The notes below the pieces were generated by a model that did no database searches, was not told the DNA's origin, and saw only the letters and a program-made list of their open reading frames with translations. Source: Planctomycetota bacterium (GTDB taxonomy: Bacteria; Planctomycetota; Planctomycetia; Pirellulales; Pirellulaceae). Taken from it: a DNA stretch of 64,000 bases. The translations under genes were made by a program, and so were the position numbers. Where the stretch lies: contig CAUJHS010000082.1 of the NCBI GenBank assembly GCA_963204915.1, forward strand, positions 1 through 64,000, given 5' to 3'. Below are positions 44,901 to 53,370 of the stretch, piece by piece; positions within the stretch are counted from its first letter, which is position 1; every line of letters starts with the position of its first letter.

Positions 44901-46578
44901 TGCTTTCTGGCCCGATATAGCATTCAAGTGACATGATGACCTCCTCACGAATTGAATCGATCGGAGGATTCGTCACCTGAGCAAAGAGTTGCTTGAAATA
45001 GTCGTACAACAGTCGCGGTTTATCCGACAAACATGCGAGAGCCGAGTCATTTCCCATGGAGCCCACGGGGTCGCGCAATTCATGCACCATCGGAAGCAAC
45101 ATGAACTGCATTGTCTCGGTGGTGTAGCCAAACGCCTGCATTCGCGACAACAGCGACTTACTCTCAAAACCGTGCGATTGTCCGTTGTTCGACGCAACGT
45201 CGCTCAAACGCAGCCGATTCGCACGAAGCCATTGACCATAGGGCCGACGGTTCGCGAAGTCGCGTTTAAGCTCTTCGTCGGGAATCAATCGCCCTTGCTT
45301 GAAGTCGATCAGAAACATGCGGCCAGGCTGAAGTCGGCCTTTCTCTTTCACATTCTTCGGATCGACTGGCAGAACGCCCACTTCGCTCGCCATGATAACC
45401 CGATCATCGTGGGTTACATAAAACCGACTAGGTCGCAGGCCATTGCGATCCAAGACCGCGCCAATGTAATTGCCGTCGGTGAATGCGATCGAAGCTGGAC
45501 CGTCCCAAGGCTCCATTAAACAGGAGTGGTATTCATAAAACGCTCGTTTGTCTTCCGGCATCGTTTCATGTTTTTGCCAAGCTTCAGGAATCATCATCAT
45601 GACGGATTCTTGCAATGTCCTTCCCCCCATGAGAAGGAACTCCAAGGCGTTGTCGAAGTTACCGGAATCGGAGCAATCCGGCTCCATGATGGGAAAGAGT
45701 TTCGCGATGTCCTCGCCAAAGAGTGGACTGGCCGCCATGCCTTCACGGGCGGTCATCCAGTTTTGGTTGCCGCGTAGGGTGTTGATTTCACCGTTGTGGC
45801 TCATGAATCGTAGCGGTTGCGCACGGTCCCAACTGGGAAAAGTGTTCGTGGAGAACCGCGAATGCACCATCGCCAAGTGCGATGTGTAATCAGGATCTGC
45901 GAGATCCGGGAAGAACGGCATCACCTGATCGGCCGTGAGCATTCCCTTGTAAATCATCACCTTGGTGGAAAGGCTGCAAATGTAAAACTGCTTGGCCTGT
46001 GTTAACGACGTGTCGCGCCGAAGAAGGTTGCTAGAGCGTTTTCGAATGATATAAAGCTGGCGTTCGAACTCGTCGCCGTCCAAGCCATCGCCGGCTGCAA
46101 TGACAAGTTGCTCAATATGGGGCATCGACCGTCGCGCAGTCGGTCCGACATTGGCGCCATCCGGATCGACGGGAACCTGCCGCCACCCGACGATGGTTTG
46201 GCCCTGCTCGGAAACGATGCGTTCAACTTCCTGTTTACATTTACGGCGCTGTGATTCTTCGGTTGGCAAGAATACCAGCCCGGCGCCAAAACGACCCGGC
46301 GCCGGAAGGTCGGCGCCCAAGTCGCGTTTAACAACCTTCGCCAAGAACTCTTGTGGTAATGCAGTCAAAATACCAGCGCCGTCGCCTGTGTTTTCTTCGC
46401 AACCGCAAGCGCCACGATGGTTCATGCGACACAGCACGTGGATCGCATCGAGCACAATTTGATGGCTGCGTTCGCCTTTGATATGCGCGACGAACCCTAC
46501 GCCGCAGTTCTCTTTTTCATACGCAGGATCATAAAGGCCGTGCTTTTCAGGATATCCGAAGAGCGATCGCATGTTCAT
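41968..46578 (-). CDS. gltB: Glutamate synthase large subunit
   Basis: A 1536-residue GltB with all domains: N-terminal class II glutaminase, whose catalytic Cys is C25 ([14 protein letters not shown]) after a short propeptide that must be removed; central domain; FMN/2-oxoglutarate synthase domain ([40 protein letters not shown]); the [3Fe-4S] cysteines in [17 protein letters not shown]; and the C-terminal beta-helix GXGXG domain ([24 protein letters not shown]-type repeats). Together with GltD it makes two glutamate from glutamine and 2-oxoglutarate. A LysR-type regulator gene lies 181 bp upstream on the same strand, and GC-rich hairpins lie in the leader. Confidence 0.97.
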   Translation of the reverse strand: [1536 protein letters not shown]

Positions 46579-46613
46579 CGTCAGAAACTCGCAAAGATAG
46601 TCGATACGCGATT

Positions 46614-46658
46614 CCCGCGTCGCCGCGGGAGATAAACCAAGGACTCGCGAGGCGAGTC
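46614..46658 (-). promoter_or_regulatory. Two GC-rich hairpins in the gltB leader
   Basis: CCCGCG/CGCGGG with a TCGC loop (46614-46619 with 46624-46629) and GACTCGC/GCGAGTC with a GAG loop (46642-46648 with 46652-46658), both within 80 bases upstream of the gltB start. No T-run follows. They may affect gltB expression or end the lysR transcript. Confidence 0.4.
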
Positions 46659-46759
46659 GTGAACAACGTGCTTCAAAAAAGTCTGAAAGGTAAGAACAAC
46701 AACAATCGGGACTTCTTGACGCCGAAACGGACGTTCGTCAAATATACGTCCTAGGGCGG

Positions 46760-47677
46760 TTAACTGGCTTTTGCTCGTTCGCCTGCCCGGTGCGGGCCTG
46801 CGTCTTCCTGCAGCATTTCGAAGAATCGCCGGGCGGTGTCGCCCAATTCTCGACCGTGGCGCCGAATAATGCCAAGCGGCCGGACGAGTTTCTTGCCTTT
46901 TATGGGAATCGCCACGAGCGTACCCGCCGCGATTTCCCGCTCGACGGTAGGAGCGGGGAGAAGGGCTACGCCCGCATTGATCTCGACAGCTCGCTTAATG
47001 CTTTCGATGTTATCAAACTCCAACGTAACGCAACATTCCACCCCGGCGGCCTCAAGCGCCTGATCGATCTTGCGTCGGATGCGCAGGTCGGGATTGAAGC
47101 CTACCATTTCCAGATTCGCAAGTTCGGATAATTCAACACTGGTGCGCGTCGCTAATGCATGTTCAGGCGCACACGTCAACACCATGGGTTCTTCACGCCA
47201 AGGACTTACGTCTATGGTTCGTGATTTCTGGGGGTAACTTACCAAACCAAGGTCAACTTGGTCCTCACGGACCAAGTCGTATATCCGGCTCGGATGGTGA
47301 TACTCCAACTGCACTTTCGCTTGAGGAAACTTCTGCAGGAAACAGCGTCGAAAACGATCAATATGACTCAGGCCTACGGAATAAATCGAAGCTACGCGCA
47401 CTAAACCTTCGACGTCTTGGTGCATGGCGCGCACGTTGTCTTCAAGCGTGTAATACTGCTCAACCAACCGTCGACAGCCTTCATAAAACACTTCGCCTTC
47501 CGGTGTTAGCACAAAAGGCCTTTTGGAACGATCAATGAGACGTACCCCTAAATGCTCCTCTAAATGATGAACCATCTGGCTGGCCCCTGACTGCGACATG
47601 TCATTTTCCGCGGCAGCCCGTGAGAAGCTACGCCGCCCCACGACATCGCAGAACACCTTCAGGGCCTTAACGTGCAT
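46760..47677 (-). CDS. LysR-type transcriptional regulator
   Basis: A 305-residue LysR protein. The N-terminal winged helix-turn-helix (about 1-60) has FCDVVGRRSFSRAAAENDMSQSGASQMVHHLEEHLGVRLIDR, the strongest signature. The substrate-binding half has the usual two-lobed pattern (VRVASIYSVGL, VDLGLVSYPQ, GVALLPAPTVEREI). Such regulators usually activate a nearby operon in response to a small ligand. It precedes gltBD on the same strand, recalling GltC control of gltAB in Bacillus, although GltC is usually divergent. An AT-rich region with a GATAAAGCG/CGCTATC-type imperfect inverted repeat (about 47696-47714) lies just upstream and may be its own operator. Confidence 0.92.
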   Translation of the reverse strand: MHVKALKVFCDVVGRRSFSRAAAENDMSQSGASQMVHHLEEHLGVRLIDRSKRPFVLTPEGEVFYEGCRRLVEQYYTLEDNVRAMHQDVEGLVRVASIYSVGLSHIDRFRRCFLQKFPQAKVQLEYHHPSRIYDLVREDQVDLGLVSYPQKSRTIDVSPWREEPMVLTCAPEHALATRTSVELSELANLEMVGFNPDLRIRRKIDQALEAAGVECCVTLEFDNIESIKRAVEINAGVALLPAPTVEREIAAGTLVAIPIKGKKLVRPLGIIRRHGRELGDTARRFFEMLQEDAGPHRAGERAKAS

Positions 47678-47695
47678 ATCTAATATTAATTAATC

Positions 47696-47714
47696 GGATA
47701 AAGCGTATCGCTAT
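47696..47714. promoter_or_regulatory. Imperfect inverted repeat upstream of the LysR gene
   Basis: GATAAAGCG-TAT-CGCTATC in an AT-rich stretch between the divergent lysR and UvrC-like genes, next to TTAATTAA. Position suits a LysR-type binding site, but the arms match only partly. Confidence 0.3.
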
Positions 47715-47913
47715 CATTAAGCCGTAGAATAATACACTATTCAGCGCCGCTGTGAGCGTCAAGGGCACAACGCCTCGCAACTCATCTTCTCTCTTTGCGC
47801 CGGGCGCAGAAGGCATAGTTGTAACGGGGGGTGAAGTGTTCGCCGTGATAAGAGCGGCCGCATTCATGCCGGAGAACGCAAGCGGACCAAAGGTCGAGGC
47901 GTTTTCAAGGTCA

Positions 47914-49233
47914 ATGGATTGCGGTAAGTTTTTGTTGTTGAAAGGGAAGTGCTCACTCGAGTCCGACAGATACCCACGGAGGGCGACTGTGTTCGCTACG
48001 GAGAACGACGCCGTCTTTTCGGACTTCGGTAGGTCGGCGTATTACGCACGGAAAAAGCGATTAATCACCTGGGAGCTACCACCCGATGGGGCAGGGAGAC
48101 GTCGGTTGGTAAGGTCGTCGGTCCCCCCCACGCCCGGCGTCTATGGCATGATTGACGCTGATGGCCATCTGATTTACGTGGGAAAGTCGAAAAGTCTAGC
48201 TCATCGCTTGCTCAGTTATTTTCCCGTAAAGTCGAACGGTGAAAAATCAGCTCGCATTGGTCGTCACGCGCGCCGCTTAATTTGGGAGACGGCGCCTCAT
48301 GAATTGCTGGCTTTGCTCCGCGAATTGGAGTTAATCCGGCGGTTTGCGCCAAAATTCAATGTCGAAGGAAGGCCGGAGCAGCAACGCCCAGCATTCATTT
48401 GTCTTACGCAAGGTCCAGCGCCTTTTTTTCACGTGGCTAGCGCGCCCCCTAGTAACTGTCCCGCTTGGTTTGGTCCACTGCGAGGTGTCAGTCGATTTCG
48501 CACCGCGGTTGAACAATTAAACCGTCGATTTATGTTGAGAGATTGCCCGCAAAAGACCCCCATGTCGTTTGCGGAGCAGCGCGAGCTATTCATCAGTGAT
48601 CGAAAACCGGGTTGCCTGCGTTACGAATTGGAAACGTGCCTTGGCCCATGCGCCGCGCTTTGTACCCATCGCGACTACACAGAAAGTGTCGAGCGTGCAT
48701 TAGCATTTTTGAGGGGACAAGATTTGTCCGTACTCAAAGGCTTGGAGCGGGCGATGGGTAGTGCGGCGTCTAATCAACAATTTGAAAGGGCCGTGGTCTT
48801 GCGCGATGCATGGCGGCAAATGGCGGCCATTGATCGGAGCTTGGAGCGTTTGCGGTCGCTGAAACGAGATTTTTCCTTCGTTTATGAGTTGCGTTGTAGG
48901 CAAAGTCAACGAAGTTGGATTTTAGTACGCGCAGGTCATGCCGTCGCGGGTTTTCCGCGACCTTCGGGCCCGCGAGCCGCGATCGAAGTATCACGCCGAA
49001 TTCGCGAGGTGTTTAGCGAAACACCGTCCAACGCTTCGCCCGAAGACCTTGATATGCTTCGCATTGTCGGCAAATGGTTTCGCCAGCGCGAAAAAGAGGT
49101 GAAGTTCACGCGCGCTCCCGATGAGGCTTTAGAGTATTGCGATGCCCTCGCCAACAGTTTGCGCAAACCAAGACCTTCCCTGGTTCCAACTGCGGTGCAA
49201 TTGCGGTCCGTCGGCGACTTCACCGACGCTTGA
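47914..49233 (+). CDS. UvrC-like GIY-YIG endonuclease without the RNase H-like half
   Basis: A roughly 439-residue protein with a GIY-YIG nuclease domain (PGVYGMIDADGHLIYVGKSKSL, then LLSYF and a catalytic-Glu region ELIRRFAPKFNVEGRP) and a UVR-like helical motif (LERAMGSAASNQQFERAVVLRDAWRQM) near residue 300. Bacterial UvrC (about 600 residues) also has an RNase H-like nuclease and a C-terminal HhH; neither is visible, so only the 3'-side incision could be made, as by E. coli Cho. Four cysteines (C-x10-C-x6-C-x3-C-like cluster around GCLRYELETCLGPCAALC) resemble those in UvrC. The start is uncertain: ATG at 47914 is chosen, others at 47866 and 47752. A full-length uvrC presumably lies elsewhere. 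Confidence 0.85.
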   Translation: MDCGKFLLLKGKCSLESDRYPRRATVFATENDAVFSDFGRSAYYARKKRLITWELPPDGAGRRRLVRSSVPPTPGVYGMIDADGHLIYVGKSKSLAHRLLSYFPVKSNGEKSARIGRHARRLIWETAPHELLALLRELELIRRFAPKFNVEGRPEQQRPAFICLTQGPAPFFHVASAPPSNCPAWFGPLRGVSRFRTAVEQLNRRFMLRDCPQKTPMSFAEQRELFISDRKPGCLRYELETCLGPCAALCTHRDYTESVERALAFLRGQDLSVLKGLERAMGSAASNQQFERAVVLRDAWRQMAAIDRSLERLRSLKRDFSFVYELRCRQSQRSWILVRAGHAVAGFPRPSGPRAAIEVSRRIREVFSETPSNASPEDLDMLRIVGKWFRQREKEVKFTRAPDEALEYCDALANSLRKPRPSLVPTAVQLRSVGDFTDA

Positions 49234-49464
49234 AGAAAAGCCGGCAAAATAATATGGCGGCCGGTGTTTTCATGTGCTCCAGGTTATTGGGTGGCGTTCG
49301 AGGAGCTTTCCAACGCCAGCAACGGCTGGTATTTGGTTTTATCATTGTACTCGCAAGTCACCGAATCTCTAAGTCTGCGCGTCCTCGTCGTTCTTAGCGC
49401 AAGGCCTTTAACAATAACGACTTGTGATAATGCCACGCCATACTTTTATTTTACAAATATCTAC

Positions 49465-49492
49465 TTGTCAAAAATGTGGAAACCGGTATAGT
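49465..49492 (+). promoter_or_regulatory. Strong sigma-70-type promoter for sufR
   Basis: TTGTCA (49465-49470) and TATAGT (49487-49492), spacer 16 bases, each one mismatch from consensus, in an AT-rich stretch 37 bases before the sufR ATG. This is the best promoter match in the window. A sufR autoregulatory site may overlap it. Confidence 0.7.
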
Positions 49493-49528
49493 TCTAATGT
49501 AATCAGTGCTGCTTATGCCGGATTGAGT

Positions 49529-50161
49529 ATGTCTGTCGAAAGTCAATTCGCCTCATCCGATACCGTGGTGGTCGACCTCCTTCGCCAACACGATGCGATG
49601 TCGGTGTTGCAATTGGCAAAGGCGCTCGATGTCACGGCTACGGCAGTACGGCAGCGATTGAACCGACTTCTGGGCCAAGGATTAGTCGAGCGCCGCGTGG
49701 TAAAGGCTCATCGTGGTCGACCAAGCCATTTTTATGCGTTGACAGAAGCTGGACGCCGCAAGGCCGGAACCAACTTTCATGATCTCGCCGCGGCGTTGTG
49801 GGATGAGATTCGGGCGGTTGAAGATCCCGAGATCCGACGCGGCCTATTGCAACGCATCGCGCAACGACTAGCAGGTCAATACGTACGTCGAGTTCAGGGC
49901 GACACGGTGTCGCAGCGGATGGAGGCCCTGGCTGACATTTACCGTGAACGTCGAATTCCGTTGGAGGTTTCGCATCCTTCCGGAGACTCGGTGAACAGTT
50001 TGCCTGTGTTAAACGCTAAGGCTTGTCCTTATCCGGACTTGGCCGAACGCGACCGGACCGTGTGTGCGATGGAGCGAATGATGTTTTCCACTTTGTTGGA
50101 CACCAACCTTCGGTTGACTCAGTGCCGCCTCGACGGAGGGGACTGCTGTACATTTGAGTGA
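49529..50161 (+). CDS. sufR: SUF operon Fe-S cluster sensing repressor SufR
   Basis: A 210-residue DeoR/ArsR-like regulator. The N-terminal winged helix (about residues 10-75) has VLQLAKALDVTATAVRQRLNRLLGQGLVERR and RGRPSHFYALTEAGRR. The C-terminal domain carries four cysteines fitted to a cluster: C in NAKACPYPDL, in DRTVCAMERM, in RLTQCRLDGG and in GDCCTFE, matching SufR spacing, which binds a [4Fe-4S] cluster and represses suf genes when Fe-S is replete. It heads the suf gene set, 80 bp before nuoB. ATG at 49529 is chosen over frames reaching 49424, since the upstream part overlaps the promoter. Confidence 0.93.
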   Translation: MSVESQFASSDTVVVDLLRQHDAMSVLQLAKALDVTATAVRQRLNRLLGQGLVERRVVKAHRGRPSHFYALTEAGRRKAGTNFHDLAAALWDEIRAVEDPEIRRGLLQRIAQRLAGQYVRRVQGDTVSQRMEALADIYRERRIPLEVSHPSGDSVNSLPVLNAKACPYPDLAERDRTVCAMERMMFSTLLDTNLRLTQCRLDGGDCCTFE

Positions 50162-50241
50162 ATATGAATTAACTTCCACGCGGCCGGCGAGTTATTGAAC
50201 CGCCCTGTCCGTAATCTCCGCGTAGGAACGAGCATATCGTT

Positions 50242-50865
50242 ATGACACAACCTTGGATTGAGGGACGTTTCGAAGAAGGCGTCATTGTCACTGGCATCGA
50301 ACAAGCCATCAACTGGGCTCGTCAGGCAAGTGTCTGGCCAATGACCTTCGGTCTTGCGTGTTGCGCTATTGAAATGATGGCGACCGGCGCGAGTCGTTAC
50401 GACATCGACCGATTTGGCGCCGGCGCCTTCCGGGCCACGCCTCGTCAAGCAGACCTGATGATTGTCGCGGGCACGGTCACGTATAAGATGGCTAGTCGCG
50501 TCAGGCGGTTGTATAACCAAATGCCAGACCCCAAGTACGTCATCGCCATGGGCGCCTGCACCGTTGGTGGTGGACCTTACTTTAAATACGGTTATCACGT
50601 TGTCAAAGGCGTCGACTTGGTGGTTCCGGTCGACGTGTATGTGCCAGGGTGCCCGCCTCGACCGGAAGCATTGCTTGAAGGTCTCATGCGCGTTCAAGAC
50701 AAGATTCGCGGACATCGGATCTCCAAGCGACGGTCAGAGGGGCAAGCCTTTGGGCAACTTGGCGTCAAGATTGAGGATGAACTTCCTATTCCCCATCATA
50801 CGGGTTATGTTTCTGCCCCCCACGATGAAGATCCGCTAACTGATCATCAAAAGATTACCGGCTAA
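50242..50865 (+). CDS. nuoB: NADH-quinone oxidoreductase subunit B
   Basis: A 207-residue NuoB, a little longer than typical (about 160-220). The cysteines that hold cluster N2 are all present: C40-C41 in [12 protein letters not shown]106 in GACTVGGG and C137 in [14 protein letters not shown]. Also conserved are the [21 protein letters not shown] and YVIAMGACT passages. NuoB connects the hydrophilic arm of complex I to the quinone pocket. No other nuo gene lies nearby; the gene is instead embedded between sufR and sufC, and its TAA overlaps the sufC ATG by one base. Why is discussed below. Confidence 0.95.
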   Translation: MTQPWIEGRFEEGVIVTGIEQAINWARQASVWPMTFGLACCAIEMMATGASRYDIDRFGAGAFRATPRQADLMIVAGTVTYKMASRVRRLYNQMPDPKYVIAMGACTVGGGPYFKYGYHVVKGVDLVVPVDVYVPGCPPRPEALLEGLMRVQDKIRGHRISKRRSEGQAFGQLGVKIEDELPIPHHTGYVSAPHDEDPLTDHQKITG

Positions 50866-51695
50866 TGATCTCAATTAATTCTATGATTGACACGCTTTCG
50901 ATTAAGAATCTGCACGTTGCTGTCGAGGGGAAGCCTATTTTGCGAGGCGTTAACCTCGAAATTCGCCGTGGTGAAACGCACGCTTTGATGGGGCCGAACG
51001 GCTCGGGCAAAAGCACTTTGGGTTTGGCCATTATGGGACATTCCAAGTATGAGCCAACAGAAGGTGTGATTGAATTGAATGGGGTAAACATTCTGGAATG
51101 GGAGCCCGACCAACGGGCGCGCGCGGGCGTATTCATGGCGTTCCAGCGGCCAATCTCTATTCCTGGCGTCAAGATGGCGGACTTTTTGCGTCACGCTTCA
51201 ACCAACGTGCGTCGGCCTGAACGAAAAGAAGGCGAAGAGTTGATCCCCATGCGCGAGTTCCGCAAAGAACTCCGGCAAAAAATGGAAGATCTGGCAATCA
51301 ATCAGGAATTCGCGCGGCGCTATGTCAACGAGGGTTTTTCCGGCGGAGAGATGAAGCGGGCCGAGATCCTGCAATTAGCGATGCTGCAACCCAAGTTCGC
51401 CATATTAGATGAAACTGACAGCGGCTTGGACGCGGATGCGGTTCGCTTGGCGAGTGAAAGCATCGCGCGAATTGGCGGTCAGAAAATGGGGCTGTTGATC
51501 ATCACGCATCACGACAAATTACTTGAGCACAATCCACCAGACTTTACGCATGTGATGCTTGGCGGACGGATCGTCGAAACGGGCGGCGTCGAACTGGCCG
51601 AAGAACTCCATCGCCAAGGGTATGAGCGGATTCGTAAGACCTACCCCGACGCGAATGAAATGAACCAAGAGATGGTTGAGCAAGCTGTGCCCTAA
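50865..51695 (+). CDS. sufC: Fe-S cluster assembly ATPase SufC
   Basis: A 276-residue ABC-type ATPase of the SUF system. Walker A is GPNGSGKSTLG, the signature is FSGGEMKRAEI, Walker B is FAILDETDSGLD and the H-loop is ITHHDKL. SufC energises cluster building on the SufB-SufC2-SufD scaffold. The first ATG (50865) overlaps the nuoB stop by one base, suggesting translational coupling; an ATG six codons later (50883) would fit the usual family start. It is followed after about 90 bp by sufB. Confidence 0.96.
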   Translation: MISINSMIDTLSIKNLHVAVEGKPILRGVNLEIRRGETHALMGPNGSGKSTLGLAIMGHSKYEPTEGVIELNGVNILEWEPDQRARAGVFMAFQRPISIPGVKMADFLRHASTNVRRPERKEGEELIPMREFRKELRQKMEDLAINQEFARRYVNEGFSGGEMKRAEILQLAMLQPKFAILDETDSGLDADAVRLASESIARIGGQKMGLLIITHHDKLLEHNPPDFTHVMLGGRIVETGGVELAEELHRQGYERIRKTYPDANEMNQEMVEQAVP

Positions 51696-51784
51696 TTCTC
51701 GCTTGATGTAAAGCGACACGGTTACAACCTGCAAGACGACAGCGTGACTCGCCTCTCAATACAACTTTACGACCTCAAAATACC

Positions 51785-53206
51785 ATGGCAGCAACACAAA
51801 CGACCGCTCCAAGCGTTCACGACGATCCGATCGGAGATATTAACAAGTACGACTTTCGCACGGAGACGAAAGGAGTCTTTCGCGCGCGCAAGGGTTTGAG
51901 CGCAGAAGTTGTGAATCAGATCTCTGAGATCAAAAATGAACCGGCGTGGATGCGTGAGTTCCGATTGGAGTCTCTAAAGATATTTGAATCGAAGCCCATG
52001 CCCAATTGGGGAGGCGAAATCAGCCTCAATTTCCAAGATATCTATTATTATCTGAAGCCGACGGACCACCAAGGGCGAACTTGGGACGATGTTCCGCAAG
52101 AAATTAAGGAAACCTTCGACAAATTGGGAATTCCCGAGGCAGAAAAGAAGTTCCTGGCAGGCGTGAAAGCGCAGTTCGAGAGCGAAGTTGTGTACGGCTC
52201 GCTCAAAGAAGACTTGAGCAAACAAGGTGTCATCTTTACTGACACCGATACGGCGGTTCGCGAGCATCCCGACCTTGTGCGGGAGTATTTCGGCACAATC
52301 ATTCCCCCCAACGACAACAAGTTTGCGGCATTGAATTCGGCCGTGTGGTCGGGTGGGTCTTTCATTTATGTTCCTCCGGGAGTGAAGATCGAATTCCCCT
52401 TGCAAGCGTACTTTCGCATTAATGCGGAAAGTATGGGACAGTTTGAACGTACGTTAATCATCGTCGACGAAGGCGCATCGATCCATTACGTGGAGGGTTG
52501 CACGGCCCCCATGTACAGCACGGAGAGCCTGCACTCAGCGGTGGTCGAAATCATTGTTAAGCGAGGCGCGCGTTGCCGGTACACGACCATCCAAAACTGG
52601 GCCAATAACATCTACAACCTCGTTACGAAGCGCGCTGTAGCCTATCGTGACGCGACAATGGAATGGATTGACGGAAACCTGGGAAGCCGCCTAACGATGA
52701 AGTATCCGGCGGTTTACATGCTGGAGCCTGGCGCACGTGGCGAAATCCTGTCAATCGCGTTCGCGTCGAAGGGGCAACACCAAGACGCTGGCGCCAAGCT
52801 CGTCCATGCGGCGCCCAACACGACGGGCCAAATTATTTCGAAGTCGATCTCCAAGAACGGTGGACGCAGTAGCTACCGCGGTCTCGTTCGTGCTGAACGA
52901 GGCGCCAAGAATTCGCGTTCGAATGTTGTATGCGACGCGTTGATCCTTGACCCTCGTAGTCAAAGCGACACGTTCCCTTACATCGAAGTGCTCGAACAAG
53001 ATGTCTCGATTGGGCATGAAGCGAGCGTTTCTCGTATTGGCGAGGAGCAGCTTTTTTACCTGATGAGCCGTGGATTGAGCGAGGCGGAGGCCAGCACGAT
53101 GATCGTGAATGGTTTTATCGAGCCGCTCGTTAAGGAGCTTCCGATGGAATACGCGGTTGAAATGAACCGCTTGATCCAATTGCAGATGGAAGGCTCGGTC
53201 GGCTAA
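51785..53206 (+). CDS. sufB: Fe-S cluster scaffold protein SufB
   Basis: A 473-residue SufB with a beta-helix core, of usual length. Signatures include [18 protein letters not shown], a long [47 protein letters not shown] segment and the C-terminal [49 protein letters not shown], whose Cys and Glu/His correspond to residues implicated in cluster assembly. It partners with SufC and SufD. A 164-bp gap containing a stable hairpin separates it from sufD. Confidence 0.97.
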   Translation: MAATQTTAPSVHDDPIGDINKYDFRTETKGVFRARKGLSAEVVNQISEIKNEPAWMREFRLESLKIFESKPMPNWGGEISLNFQDIYYYLKPTDHQGRTWDDVPQEIKETFDKLGIPEAEKKFLAGVKAQFESEVVYGSLKEDLSKQGVIFTDTDTAVREHPDLVREYFGTIIPPNDNKFAALNSAVWSGGSFIYVPPGVKIEFPLQAYFRINAESMGQFERTLIIVDEGASIHYVEGCTAPMYSTESLHSAVVEIIVKRGARCRYTTIQNWANNIYNLVTKRAVAYRDATMEWIDGNLGSRLTMKYPAVYMLEPGARGEILSIAFASKGQHQDAGAKLVHAAPNTTGQIISKSISKNGGRSSYRGLVRAERGAKNSRSNVVCDALILDPRSQSDTFPYIEVLEQDVSIGHEASVSRIGEEQLFYLMSRGLSEAEASTMIVNGFIEPLVKELPMEYAVEMNRLIQLQMEGSVG

Positions 53207-53314
53207 GCGCGGCAAACCGAGGAACGGCGACGCATTGTCGCCAAGGTCCTTATTTTAGACGGCGGAAAAAACGCCTTGCATTCCTTTAGTGTAATGCGAA
53301 GAGACAAAACCTTG

Positions 53315-53340
53315 GGGGGCGGGCTTTGCGGCTCGTCCCC
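53315..53340 (+). promoter_or_regulatory. Intercistronic RNA hairpin between sufB and sufD
   Basis: GGGGGCGGGC (53315-53324) pairs with GCTCGTCCCC (53331-53340) over 10 bp, including two G-U wobble pairs that make it an RNA rather than DNA palindrome; loop TTTGCG, followed by TTTCC. It may reduce read-through, mark a processing site or protect sufB mRNA. Confidence 0.55.
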
Positions 53341-53370
53341 TTTCCGTTGACATAACCTCTTACCATAACT

